Assembly (NCBI GenBank): GCA_019638575.1
Contig: JAHBTN010000020.1
Span: 1-64,000 of the forward strand
DNA: 64,000 nucleotides
Reading direction: 5' to 3'
Source of the DNA: Ferruginibacter sp.
GTDB lineage: Bacteria; Bacteroidota; Bacteroidia; Chitinophagales; Chitinophagaceae
Shown: positions 17,580 to 26,769 of the stretch, piece after piece
Layout of the letters: the number at the start of each line of letters is the position of its first letter
How positions within the stretch are numbered: position 1 is the first letter of the stretch
The notes under the pieces: model-generated
What the model was told of the DNA's origin: nothing
Databases searched by the model: none
The model's input: the letters and a program-made list of their open reading frames with translations, nothing else
Position numbers and translations under genes: made by a program

Positions 17580-18704
17580 ATGCCTGTTATGAAAAAAAAT
17601 TATTTAATACTTGTAGTACTGTTTGTGATTTCATGTTCGTTTAACCGGTGTAGCTCTGATGTACAAACAATTCCCCCCGACGACTGGCCATCTGATTCAA
17701 TTCGTATAGTAAAAAACGGGTTTAACTATCCCTGGGAGATTTTATGGGGCAAAGATAATTTTATATGGATGACAGAAAGGGGAGGAAAGATTAATAAGAT
17801 AAATCCTAAAACAGGAGATATTGTTTTTACCGCTTCTATTGCCGAAGTGGTGAGTAATGGCGAAGGCGGTTTGTTAGGAATGGTACAGCACCCGGACTTT
17901 TTAACCAACGGGTTATTTTATGTAGTGTATAATTATAACAATGGTAGTAGCTATCGTGAAAAGTTAGTGCAGATGAAATTTGAGAATAACAGTATTCAAC
18001 CTGTTAAAACCCTGTTGCAGGATATTCCGGCTTCAAGCATACACAACGGTTCAAGAATTTGGATAAGTAATGATGCCATGCCTATGTTTTTTTTCACAAC
18101 AGGCGATGCATCCAACCAATCCAATGCACAAAACACTTCATCGCTTTCAGGAAAAGTATTGCGTTTACATCTTGATGGTACAATACCTGCCGATAACCCA
18201 TTTGCAGGCTCGCCGGTTTGGAGTTTTGGCCATCGCAACCAACAAGGGCTTGTTGTGGCAAACGGTATCATGTATGCAAGTGAGCATGGCCCTAATATTG
18301 AAGACGAAGTGAACATTATTGAAAAAGGCCGCAATTATGGATGGCCAAATGTAAACGGCCCTTGCGATGCAGCAGGAGAATTAAGTTTTTGCACCAGCAA
18401 TAATGTAAAAGAACCAATTTGGAGCAGTGGCAGCAGCACCATTGCCGTAAGCGGAATGGATTATTATAACAATAACCGTATACCTGCCTGGCAAAATAGT
18501 TTGCTGATGTGCACTTTAAAAGACGCCACACTAAGGGTGCTTACCTTAAGCGCCGATGGCCGCTCAGTTGTAAATGTACAAACCCTGTATAAAAATGTTT
18601 ATGGCCGCATAAGGGATATCTGTATCTCGCCTGCCGGCAGGGTGTACCTGTGTACCAGCAATGGCAGTAATGCCGATGTGCTTGTTGAAATATCAAAACC
18701 CTGA
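17580..18704 (+). CDS. PQQ-dependent sugar dehydrogenase-like beta-propeller lipoprotein
   Basis: A 374-residue protein. A signal sequence ending in a lipobox-like VISC (Cys about residue 19) suggests membrane anchoring. The rest resembles soluble aldose/glucose sorbosone dehydrogenases: YPWEILWGKDNFIWMTERGGKI, EGGLLGMVQHPDF, SGKVLRLHLDGTIPADNPF, WSFGHRNQQGLV, and SEHGPNIEDEVNIIEKGRNYGWP. These blocks build the six-bladed propeller that binds PQQ and calcium. Substrate is unknown. An in-frame ATG at 17589 (MKKNYLIL) gives a cleaner signal peptide and may be the true start. Confidence 0.85.
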   Translation: MPVMKKNYLILVVLFVISCSFNRCSSDVQTIPPDDWPSDSIRIVKNGFNYPWEILWGKDNFIWMTERGGKINKINPKTGDIVFTASIAEVVSNGEGGLLGMVQHPDFLTNGLFYVVYNYNNGSSYREKLVQMKFENNSIQPVKTLLQDIPASSIHNGSRIWISNDAMPMFFFTTGDASNQSNAQNTSSLSGKVLRLHLDGTIPADNPFAGSPVWSFGHRNQQGLVVANGIMYASEHGPNIEDEVNIIEKGRNYGWPNVNGPCDAAGELSFCTSNNVKEPIWSSGSSTIAVSGMDYYNNNRIPAWQNSLLMCTLKDATLRVLTLSADGRSVVNVQTLYKNVYGRIRDICISPAGRVYLCTSNGSNADVLVEISKP

Positions 18705-18759
18705 TGGTAGTGTGATTACGGGTTTACAAATGTTTTAACTTTTATTTTTCAGAAATAAA

Positions 18760-18803
18760 TTTGGTTTATTACGAAACATTCGTAGATTTACGAAAATTTC
18801 GTA
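18760..18803 (+). promoter_or_regulatory. BlaI-type operators overlapping the blaI promoter
   Basis: Two 15-bp inverted repeats, TACGAAACATTCGTA (18770-18784) and TACGAAAATTTCGTA (18789-18803), lie 19 bp centre to centre directly before the repressor gene. A promoter TTTG (18760-18763), 19 bases, TAGATTTA (18783-18790) runs through them. A dimeric BlaI/MecI repressor bound here would cover the -7 box and the start site, giving autoregulation. Confidence 0.8.
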
Positions 18804-18806
18804 GAA

Positions 18807-19166
18807 ATGGAAAAACTTACACATGTAGAAGAAGAAACCATGCAAGCCGTTTGGCGCACCGGAGAAGGCAATATAAAAACCTTTATGGAAAAACTGGATG
18901 AAGCCATCCCATACACCACCGTGGCATCTATCATTAAAAATCTTGAAAAGAAAAATTACCTCAGCAGCAGGCTGCTTGGCAATACATACCTGTACAAACC
19001 TTTAATAAGCGAAGCGGAATACAAGAAGCGGTTCATGGGTAACGTGGTGAAGGAATATTTTGACAACTCTTATAAAGAACTGGTGAATTTTTTTGTGGAG
19101 CAGAAAAAATTATCGGCTAATGAACTGAAAGAAATTATCAGCATGATTGAAAAAAACAAAAAGTAA
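18807..19166 (+). CDS. BlaI/MecI family transcriptional repressor
   Basis: A 119-residue winged-helix repressor. It starts MEKLTHVEEETMQAVWRTGEGNIKTFMEKL and carries the recognition region PYTTVASIIKNLEKKNYLSSR (about 34-54), followed by the C-terminal dimerisation helix. Family members bind TACxxxxxxGTA-type palindromes and are cut by their partner M56 protease after a signal. Two matching operators lie 3 bases upstream. The M56 gene follows 10 bases after the stop. Confidence 0.93.
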   Translation: MEKLTHVEEETMQAVWRTGEGNIKTFMEKLDEAIPYTTVASIIKNLEKKNYLSSRLLGNTYLYKPLISEAEYKKRFMGNVVKEYFDNSYKELVNFFVEQKKLSANELKEIISMIEKNKK

Positions 19167-19176
19167 AAATTTCCTG

Positions 19177-20355
19177 ATGCCAGTAATTGCCTTATATATT
19201 TTAAAATTGTCAGTATGTCTTGCCGTGCTGTTTTTATTTTACCGCTTAGCACTTCACCGGCTTACATTTTATAATTTTAACCGATGGTACCTGTTAGGTA
19301 GTTCAATGCTTGCGTTTGTTATTCCGTTGGTGGATATATCGCCGGTACTGCAACAGCAAAATCTCTCTGCAAATTCTGTTGTACAATGGGTGCCGGTTTT
19401 CAGCAATGTACCGGCAGCAACTACATTTACAACCTGGAACTTAATCATCATCCTGTTATTAACAGGTATGGCCATCATGCTGGTAAGGTTGGTATTGCAG
19501 TTTTTCTCATTCAAAAAGATGTTGAAGAATGCAACAGTTATTTGGGGCGGTAAAGCAAAAGTTTATCATGTTGATGAAAACATCATCCCGTTTTCTTTTG
19601 GTCAGTCAATTTTTGTAAACAGTAACCTGCATACTGAAAATGAACTGACAGAAATTATTCGCCACGAATTTGTGCATGTGAGGCAGGTGCACAGTTTAGA
19701 TATTATTGTGGGAGAGCTGTTGTGTTTATTAAACTGGTACAACCCATTTGCATGGATGCTTAAAAAAGCCATCAGGCAAAACCTTGAGTTTATTGCAGAC
19801 GAAAAAGTGCTGCAGCACGGCATCGAAAGAAAAGAATACCAATACCTGTTACTGAAAGTGATGGGCAATAATACATACAGTATAGCAAACCAGTTTAATT
19901 TTTATTCACTAAAAAAACGTATAGCCATGATGAACAAACTTAAATCCACCAACCTGCATTTGGTGAAATTCCTTTTTGTATTGCCCATATTGGGCATCAT
20001 ATTGCTGTCCTTTAGAAAACAATTGAAGAAAAGCGAAACCGCTCAGTTAAAGTATGATACAGTTGTTTCTTATGATACCATTCCGCCGGCAAAAAAAAGG
20101 CCGGCCAATGTTACTGGCATTGGCATTAGCATAAAAACTAACAAGGCAACAGTAAGATTTAAAGATGGCACTAAGGAAGAGTATGACCTTAATGATGATT
20201 CGCAGATAAAAATATTCAAGGATAAATATGGCGAATTGCCACCACCGCCACCTACACCTAAGGAGCCACTTCCACCGCCACCTCCTCCTTTGCCACCTTT
20301 GCCACCATTGCCACCTGCCCCACCACCACCTCCTGCATTACCAGGTGATGTGTAG
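19177..20355 (+). CDS. BlaR1/MecR1-like M56 family membrane peptidase
   Basis: A 392-residue membrane protein with about three helices (residues 3-25, 38-53 and 87-110) before a zinc protease motif HEFVH (163-167), with a likely third ligand in NLEFIADEKVLQ. Another membrane helix (about 260-277) precedes a roughly 110-residue tail. The tail ends in a proline-rich run with many PPP and PLP units, and no penicillin-binding or TonB-type sensor domain is present. The signal that triggers repressor cleavage is therefore unknown. I use the ATG at 19177; an in-frame TTG at 19147 would overlap blaI by 20 bases. Confidence 0.88.
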   Translation: MPVIALYILKLSVCLAVLFLFYRLALHRLTFYNFNRWYLLGSSMLAFVIPLVDISPVLQQQNLSANSVVQWVPVFSNVPAATTFTTWNLIIILLLTGMAIMLVRLVLQFFSFKKMLKNATVIWGGKAKVYHVDENIIPFSFGQSIFVNSNLHTENELTEIIRHEFVHVRQVHSLDIIVGELLCLLNWYNPFAWMLKKAIRQNLEFIADEKVLQHGIERKEYQYLLLKVMGNNTYSIANQFNFYSLKKRIAMMNKLKSTNLHLVKFLFVLPILGIILLSFRKQLKKSETAQLKYDTVVSYDTIPPAKKRPANVTGIGISIKTNKATVRFKDGTKEEYDLNDDSQIKIFKDKYGELPPPPPTPKEPLPPPPPPLPPLPPLPPAPPPPPALPGDV

Positions 20356-20512
20356 AATAAGAGTATGTTAGAAATTTGCTGCTATGAAAAAATGAACAAA
20401 AAGAAATAAAAAACTATTCTAAAAAGTTTTTTAAACCATTTATAACAATAAATAGTATGCAGGGCTAAATGCAATACAGATTATTTAGTTTTAAAAGTTA
20501 ATTTTTGAAATT

Positions 20513-23290
20513 ATGTGGCTATTATTAAATTGTCAATTTTATTATAACACGAAATTGCAGTACGCCACAACGGTTACCGATGCATTTGGAAATTACATCT
20601 TTAATAATTTGCCTGCTACTGCCGGAACAGGAACCGTATATCAGGTTGGATTTGTAGCACCTTCAGGATATAATCTTGTTTCTCAAAATGTAGGCTCAAG
20701 TGATTTTGTAGATAGCGATCCAAATACAGGCACAGGCCTTACTAATATTTATTTCTTAAGCCAGGGCCAACGCAATCTTACGGTAGATGCAGGATTAGTT
20801 CAAACAAGCCCTGCAGGTACTTCCAGTATTGGAGACTATGTATGGTTTGATGCGGATGGTGATGGCACACAAGATGCTAATGAAACCGGAGTAGGCGGAG
20901 TAACTGTTACCCTTTATAACAGTAGCGGAACTGCCATTGCGACAACTACAACCGATGCAAATGGTAAATACCTGTTCGCTAATTTGCCTGCCGGTGACTA
21001 TAGCGTAGGATTTAGTAACCTGCCTGCCGGTTATAGCTTTACCAGTTCAACCGGTACTACTACCGGCAATGGAACGGTAAACAGTGATGCTAATCCCGGA
21101 ACCGGAAAAACCGCTCAGTTTAGCTTGCCAGCCGCAACAAATCTTACCGGGTTAGATGCCGGTCTGATAGCCGGAGTGCCAAGTGGTTTAGGCAGTTTAG
21201 GAAACAAAGTATGGTGGGATGTGGTAACTGCCAATAATGTGCAGGATGCCGGTGAACCCGGTGTGCCAGGCGTAACAGTTTACCTGGATTATGACATTAA
21301 TGGTGATGGTGATTTTGCAGATGCAGGTGAAACAGGAAATAAATCAACCGTTACCAATGCATTGGGAGAATATATTTTCACCGGCTTAAATGGTGGTGCT
21401 TACCAGGTAAGATTTACCAATCTTCCAACCGGTAGCAGCACGGTAACACAGGATTCAGGTTCTGATGATACTGTGGACAGTGATGGAAGCGCTGTAATCA
21501 ATGCTACAGGCGCCAGTGTATCTACTTCCGGTATATATAATTTGCCTGCCGGAGCAGAGAACCTTACAGTAGATTTAGGTTTGGTAAATACCGCAAAAGG
21601 CTCAATCGGAAATAAAGTATGGTTTGATAACGGTGCCGGTGGCGGAACCGCTAATGACGGTATCCAAAATGGAACCGAACAGGGAGTGGCCGGTGTAATG
21701 GTTACATTGGTAAATGCAGCCGGTCAGCCGGTTGACAGAAATGGTGTGGTAACTTCTACTCCAATTGTAACTACAACAGATGTTAATGGCAATTATGCTT
21801 TTGCCGATTTAGCTGCCGGAGTTTCATTCGCTGTTAAGTTTTCTAATCTTCCTGCAGGCTTTAATGCCTCAACAAAAGCAGGCACCGGAGGCGGTGATGA
21901 TAACCGCAGCGACGGTGATCTGATTAACTATATCACGCCTGCGGTTACAGTAGTAGCAAATACACATAATCCTAATCTTGATTTTGGAATTAGCAGCAGC
22001 AGGGCTGCATTAGGAAATAAAGTATGGATGGATAATGATGGTGATGGTGTACAAGATAGCGGTGAGCCCGGTGTAGCCGGTGTAACTGTTACCTTGTATC
22101 GTCCGGGATTTGGTTTAGATGGTATTGCAGGAAATGCAGATGATGCATTGCCTGTAGCCAGTATGATTACGGATCAAAACGGAAATTATCTGTTCAGTAA
22201 CCTGGAAGCCGGTACTTATGAGGTTGAGTTTAGTACCATACCGGGCGGCTTAAGCTTTACACAAAGAAATACCCCCGGTGATAATGGCAACGACACCAAC
22301 AGCGATGCTATACCTACAAGCGGAAATAGCTCTGTTGGCCGCACAACAGGAATTGTATTATCAGCAGGTGAAGCTGATTTGACAGTAGATGCCGGATTAT
22401 TTAAACCCAAAGCAGTAATTGGAAACTATGTATGGGTTGATTCCAATGGTGATGGTATTCAGCAGCCGAATGAACCGGGTGCACCGGGTGTATTGGTTTC
22501 ATTAATTGATGAATCAACCGGTAACGTGGTGGCGGTTACAGTTACTGATGGTAATGGAGGATATTTATTCCCGAATGTGGCTCCGGGTAATTATACTTTG
22601 AGTTTTACCAACCTTCCCACAGGTACAACTTTTACTACTCCTAATGTAGGTGATGATAATTTTGACAGCGATGTTATAGGTTCAACCATTACAGGTATAG
22701 TTGTAACAGCTACTACAGTAAATCTAAGCTATGATGCAGGTTTAATTAATTTTATAACATTACCTGTAAGGCTCGATTTTTCAGCAATAAAACAAGGCAA
22801 TACATCACGCCTAAGCTGGAAAGTTACTGCCGAAATAAATGTACAAAGCTATACACTTGAGCGTTCTGCTAACGGGCAACAGTTTTCAGCCATTTATACC
22901 GCCACCGCTGATGGTAGATCAACTTATACAACAATAGATGCACAACCAAATACAGGCATTAATTATTATAGGGTGAAAGTAACAAATATCGATGGCAGCT
23001 ATGAATACAGTAATGTGTTATTAGTGAGGTTTGATGCAAAAGGAACGGTAACAATTTTCCCTAATCCTGTAAGTTCAACTGTTTATATTCAACTTGCTGA
23101 TGCATGGCAGGGTAAATCATTAAGGATTGATATGGTTAACCAGGCAGGACAGGTTGTTTTACAACGCACTGTTACCAACTGCAACCAGGTAGAAACAATT
23201 AATGTGAAAAACCTTGCAGCCGGAATATATTATTTGAAACTGATGAACGAATCTGGAACAGTTGTTCAAAAAATCAATAAGATGAATTGA
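20513..23290 (+). CDS. SdrD B-like repeat protein with T9SS tail, N-terminus missing
   Basis: A 925-residue open frame with five full SdrD B-like (Cna-B type) repeats. Each starts like SIGDYVWFDADGDGTQD, with calcium-type DxDxDG loops, and contains a TTDANGKYLFANLPAGDY strand block. The first repeat is only the second half of a unit (TTVTDAFGNYIFNNLPA), preceded by about 17 unrelated residues and no signal peptide. A beta domain (about 745-830) and a T9SS type A tail (FPNPVSSTVYIQLADAW, LAAGIYYLKLMNE) close the protein. The C-terminus is built for secretion but nothing at the N-terminus could enter the Sec pathway, so I read it as a 5'-truncated remnant of a surface adhesin. Confidence 0.8.
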   Translation: MWLLLNCQFYYNTKLQYATTVTDAFGNYIFNNLPATAGTGTVYQVGFVAPSGYNLVSQNVGSSDFVDSDPNTGTGLTNIYFLSQGQRNLTVDAGLVQTSPAGTSSIGDYVWFDADGDGTQDANETGVGGVTVTLYNSSGTAIATTTTDANGKYLFANLPAGDYSVGFSNLPAGYSFTSSTGTTTGNGTVNSDANPGTGKTAQFSLPAATNLTGLDAGLIAGVPSGLGSLGNKVWWDVVTANNVQDAGEPGVPGVTVYLDYDINGDGDFADAGETGNKSTVTNALGEYIFTGLNGGAYQVRFTNLPTGSSTVTQDSGSDDTVDSDGSAVINATGASVSTSGIYNLPAGAENLTVDLGLVNTAKGSIGNKVWFDNGAGGGTANDGIQNGTEQGVAGVMVTLVNAAGQPVDRNGVVTSTPIVTTTDVNGNYAFADLAAGVSFAVKFSNLPAGFNASTKAGTGGGDDNRSDGDLINYITPAVTVVANTHNPNLDFGISSSRAALGNKVWMDNDGDGVQDSGEPGVAGVTVTLYRPGFGLDGIAGNADDALPVASMITDQNGNYLFSNLEAGTYEVEFSTIPGGLSFTQRNTPGDNGNDTNSDAIPTSGNSSVGRTTGIVLSAGEADLTVDAGLFKPKAVIGNYVWVDSNGDGIQQPNEPGAPGVLVSLIDESTGNVVAVTVTDGNGGYLFPNVAPGNYTLSFTNLPTGTTFTTPNVGDDNFDSDVIGSTITGIVVTATTVNLSYDAGLINFITLPVRLDFSAIKQGNTSRLSWKVTAEINVQSYTLERSANGQQFSAIYTATADGRSTYTTIDAQPNTGINYYRVKVTNIDGSYEYSNVLLVRFDAKGTVTIFPNPVSSTVYIQLADAWQGKSLRIDMVNQAGQVVLQRTVTNCNQVETINVKNLAAGIYYLKLMNESGTVVQKINKMN

Positions 23291-23307
23291 TTAAATTAAT
23301 AAGATTT

Positions 23308-23343
23308 AAACGGGGATTGCAAAACAACAATCCCCGTTTTTTA
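23308..23343 (+). terminator. Terminator after the SdrD-repeat gene
   Basis: A 12-bp stem (23308-23319 with 23328-23339, CGGGGATTG core) with an 8-nt loop is followed by a T run. It lies 17 bases after the stop. The rest of the gap to the thiolase gene shows no clear feature. Confidence 0.92.
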
Positions 23344-23553
23344 TTGCTTCATTGTGTAATTTATAGTACTCAATCGCATCGGTTTATTTCAATTCAACAA
23401 TACTTCTCTAAATTTTGATTGAATTCTACTTCATCCTGTAAAATAAAAATGAGCATTTACTCTTTTTTAAAATAACTAATTACTTCATTTTATTTATATA
23501 TCTTTTTCGCAGATTTAATACTATTGCCTTTCTTTGTAAAGCAAAAAAAATCT

Positions 23554-24747
23554 ATGCAAACTGTATATGTTGTTGATACCATCCGCACACCTATAGGAAA
23601 ATATGGTGGTTCGCTGAGTGGCGTAAGGCCCGATGACCTGTTAGCACATGTAATAAAAGTGCTGCTGAAGCGTAATGCATCAATTGATGTAAATGCAATT
23701 GAAGATGTGATAGCCGGCGCTGCCAACCAAAGTGGCGAAGATAACCGCAATGTAGCCCGTATGGCTGCTTTGCTGGCAGGATTACCTTCAACTGTAGCTG
23801 GTAATACTGTAAACAGGCTTTGTGCAAGCGGCCTACAGGCAATTATGGATGGTGCCCGTGCTATTGCCTGCGGCGATGGGGAATTGATAATAGCATGCGG
23901 TGTGGAGAGCATGAGCAGAGCGCCATTTGTTTTATCAAAAAGCAGCACAGCTTTTGGCAGGGATCAACAACTTTTTGATTCCACCCTGGGATGGCGTTTT
24001 GTAAACAAAAGACTTGCCGAAATGTATTTTCCTTATGGCATGGGCGAAACAGCAGAAAATGTTGCCAAACGATGGAACATTAGCAGGCATGCACAGGATG
24101 AGTTTGCATTTGAAAGTCAAAAAAAATATGCAAAAGCTTTAGCCGATAATAAATGGCATGATGAAATAACTCCTGTACAGGTTCAAATTGGGAAAGAAGT
24201 TTTTGATTTTGACAAAGATGAACACCCACGTTTGTCGGGCCTGGAAAAACTGGGGCAGCTAAAACCTGCTTTTCAAAAAGACGGAACAGTTACTGCAGGC
24301 AACAGCAGCGGTATTAACGATGGAGCCGCCGCCATGTTATTGGCCAGCGATGCAGCTATAAATAAATATGGCTTAAAACCCATGGCTGCCATCAAAAGTA
24401 TGGCTGTTGCCGGTGTAGATCCATCTATTATGGGTATTGGTCCTGTACCTGCTACCAACAAGGCTTTACAAAGAGCAGGCCTGCAGGTAAGCGACCTGGA
24501 TCTTATTGAACTTAACGAAGCTTTTGCCTCACAATCTATTGCCTGCATACACGACCTTGGCTTAGACCTTGAAAAAGTAAATGTAAATGGCGGCGCTATC
24601 GCATTAGGGCATCCTTTAGGTTGCAGTGGCATAAGAATATCTACTACATTATTATACGAAATGAAAAGACGTAAAGCAAAATACGGGCTTGCAACTATGT
24701 GTGTAGGAGTAGGGCAGGGAGCTGCAATTATTTATGAAGGTTTGTAA
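23554..24747 (+). CDS. Acetyl-CoA C-acyltransferase (thiolase)
   Basis: A 397-residue thiolase of the degradative/biosynthetic acetyl-CoA acyltransferase family. It has the acyl-accepting cysteine in NTVNRLCASGLQA (about residue 90), the NEAFASQ block and the NVNGGAIALGHPLGCSGIR segment with the catalytic His. The last catalytic Cys is in ATMCVGVGQGAA. It cleaves or forms 3-ketoacyl-CoA in fatty-acid or aromatic catabolism; the pathway cannot be fixed without neighbours. I start at the ATG at 23554 (MQTVYVVDTIRTPIGKYGG); a TTG ten codons upstream is unlikely. It converges on hisS with a 2-base gap. Confidence 0.93.
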   Translation: MQTVYVVDTIRTPIGKYGGSLSGVRPDDLLAHVIKVLLKRNASIDVNAIEDVIAGAANQSGEDNRNVARMAALLAGLPSTVAGNTVNRLCASGLQAIMDGARAIACGDGELIIACGVESMSRAPFVLSKSSTAFGRDQQLFDSTLGWRFVNKRLAEMYFPYGMGETAENVAKRWNISRHAQDEFAFESQKKYAKALADNKWHDEITPVQVQIGKEVFDFDKDEHPRLSGLEKLGQLKPAFQKDGTVTAGNSSGINDGAAAMLLASDAAINKYGLKPMAAIKSMAVAGVDPSIMGIGPVPATNKALQRAGLQVSDLDLIELNEAFASQSIACIHDLGLDLEKVNVNGGAIALGHPLGCSGIRISTTLLYEMKRRKAKYGLATMCVGVGQGAAIIYEGL

Positions 24748-24749
24748 TT

Positions 24750-26114
24750 TTATTCCAGGTATTTTTCCAGTTTATCATTCTCTATCATTTCCTGTTTACC
24801 CAATGCAAGGTTCTTTACCGTGCAATATCCTTCTTCCATTTCCTTGCTGCCAATAATAATTACAGTAGGAATATTTTTTTTCTCAGCATAAGAAAACTGC
24901 TTATTAATTTTAGCTGCTTCATGGTACATTTCGCAGGCAATACCTTTATTACGAAGTTGCTGCATGATGTTAAATGCAAATTCACTTTCTTTTTCTCCCA
25001 TATTAAAAAACAGCGCACGGGTACCGCTATGCACTGTACCAGGAAATAAGTTCATTTCTTCCAGTACATCATATATCCTGTCAACTCCAAAACTTATACC
25101 CACACCGGTTATATTGGGTACACCAAAAAGCCCTGTTAGATCATCGTACCGGCCACCACCCCCAATACTTCCCATTTTTATTTCTTTGGGTGCAGCTACT
25201 TCAAAAATAATCCCGGTATAATAATTCAATCCTCTTGCCAAAGTAAAATCAATACTTAGGTTTGTATTTTTTGTTTTACCTAAAACATATTCTATTTCAG
25301 CAATGCCCTGTTTGCCTGTCTCTATATCTCCAATAATGGCTTTTACCTGTACAAGTTTTTCATCGTTATTGCCACTAATATTCAAATAACTTTCAACTGT
25401 ATTTATTTGCTCATCGGTAAGGCCACGCTGTTGTAACTCTTCTTTTACTTTTTCAATTCCAATCTTATCCAATTTATCAATGGCAATGCTTATGTTGGTC
25501 AATTTATCGGTACCGCCACATAAAGTAGCAAGTGCTGCTAAAATTTTACGGCTGTTTATCCTTAATTCATAACCTTTAATACCTAACCTTGTAAATACAT
25601 CATGATAAATATTTGCCAGTTCCACTTCATTCAGCAACGATTGGCTGCCTACCACATCGGCATCGCATTGCGTAAACTCACGGTAGCGCCCTTTTTGAGG
25701 CCTGTCGGCACGCCAAACAGGTTGCACCTGGTAGCGGCGAAACGGAAATATAAGTTTTGTGTGGTTCATGGCTACGTATCGGGCAAAGGGAATGGTAAGG
25801 TCGTATTTTAAAGCACGTTCAGTAATATCGCTGCTGTTTTTTCCCTGCAATAACTTTTCAAAACCGGCTTTCGATTTTTCGATATTCTTTTCGTTGCTGA
25901 TGCCGTTGTTAAGTATCTTAAAAATAAGTTTATCTCCTTCTTCGCCATATTTACCCATCAGTGTTTCTAGGTTTTCCATGGCAGGTGTTTCCAATGGTTC
26001 AAAACTGTAAGTTTCAAAAACATTTTTAATAACAGAAAAAATGTAATTGCGTTTTCTTACAATGGCTGCCGAAAAATCCCTGGTGCCTTGTGGTATGGAT
26101 GGTTTGTTTCTCAT
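24750..26114 (-). CDS. hisS: Histidyl-tRNA synthetase
   Basis: A 454-residue class II synthetase. Motif 1 lies near PSIPQGTRDFS, motif 2 is in the FRRYQVQPVWRADRPQKGRYREFTQCD region, and a histidine-A type signature is in LARGLNYYTGIIFEV. Motif 3 is in GVGISFGVDRIYDVL. The C-terminal anticodon-binding domain is intact. Its start overlaps the phosphatase stop by 4 bases, so the two genes are translationally coupled. Confidence 0.96.
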   Translation of the reverse strand: MRNKPSIPQGTRDFSAAIVRKRNYIFSVIKNVFETYSFEPLETPAMENLETLMGKYGEEGDKLIFKILNNGISNEKNIEKSKAGFEKLLQGKNSSDITERALKYDLTIPFARYVAMNHTKLIFPFRRYQVQPVWRADRPQKGRYREFTQCDADVVGSQSLLNEVELANIYHDVFTRLGIKGYELRINSRKILAALATLCGGTDKLTNISIAIDKLDKIGIEKVKEELQQRGLTDEQINTVESYLNISGNNDEKLVQVKAIIGDIETGKQGIAEIEYVLGKTKNTNLSIDFTLARGLNYYTGIIFEVAAPKEIKMGSIGGGGRYDDLTGLFGVPNITGVGISFGVDRIYDVLEEMNLFPGTVHSGTRALFFNMGEKESEFAFNIMQQLRNKGIACEMYHEAAKINKQFSYAEKKNIPTVIIIGSKEMEEGYCTVKNLALGKQEMIENDKLEKYLE

Positions 26115-26590
26115 ACACTGTACAATAAATGATTAGTTTTGTGTTTCTTTATAATATTACTGCAATTATTGTTGATGATTTCATAAACTTCATGATAACC
26201 TTTTTCGGGTCCATACCATGGGTCGGGCACATCTCTTTGTTGCCCGGGAAATGATTCATCTAAAAATAACCTAACTTTTGCTGAATCAAAATTATTTCCG
26301 GCAATCCTTTTCATGTCATCCAAAACATCTTCGGCCATAGCATATATGATATCAAACATATCAAAATCTGCAGAGGTAAATTTCCTGCTTATTTGTTTGC
26401 TGATGTCGATACCATTTTTTGCTGCCACTTTTATACTTAAATGATGAGGCGGTTCACCGGTATGGTATCCATTGGTTCCTGCACTATCTACCAGCCAGTT
26501 TAAACCTGCTTTTATAGCCATATCCTGCAAAATGCCTTCTGCCAGTGGGCTGCGGCATATATTGCCCAGGCATACCATTAAAATTTTCAT
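26111..26590 (-). CDS. Low molecular weight protein tyrosine phosphatase
   Basis: A 159-residue phosphatase with the P-loop VCLGNICRSP (residues 6-15; catalytic Cys7, Arg13) and the general-acid DPWYG motif (VPDPWYGPEKGYHEVYE, about 120-136). In bacteria these enzymes act on protein-tyrosine kinases of polysaccharide export or on arginine phosphate. No kinase gene is nearby, so its substrate is open. A -7 box ends 4 bases before the ATG. Confidence 0.94.
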   Translation of the reverse strand: MKILMVCLGNICRSPLAEGILQDMAIKAGLNWLVDSAGTNGYHTGEPPHHLSIKVAAKNGIDISKQISRKFTSADFDMFDIIYAMAEDVLDDMKRIAGNNFDSAKVRLFLDESFPGQQRDVPDPWYGPEKGYHEVYEIINNNCSNIIKKHKTNHLLYSV

Positions 26591-26594
26591 GCGG

Positions 26595-26602
26595 CAAAGA
26601 TA
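26595..26602 (-). promoter_or_regulatory. -7 promoter box directly before the phosphatase-hisS pair (TATCTTTG)
   Basis: CAAAGATA reads TATCTTTG on the minus strand with a 4-base gap to the ATG at 26590, the same spacing as before rlmN and mnmE. Confidence 0.65.
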
Positions 26603-26769
26603 AGCAGATAGCTATTAGCGATGATATTACAAAAGCTGCACTTAAAATTTTAGAACCGGGTAAACACAAATGGCCTGTAATCTTTTTATGGAATTAATAA
26701 ACTATCACATCTTACTACCAAACACGGCGCCGGTTTTGATTTTTTTGTTCAACTTCAAAACCAACCATT

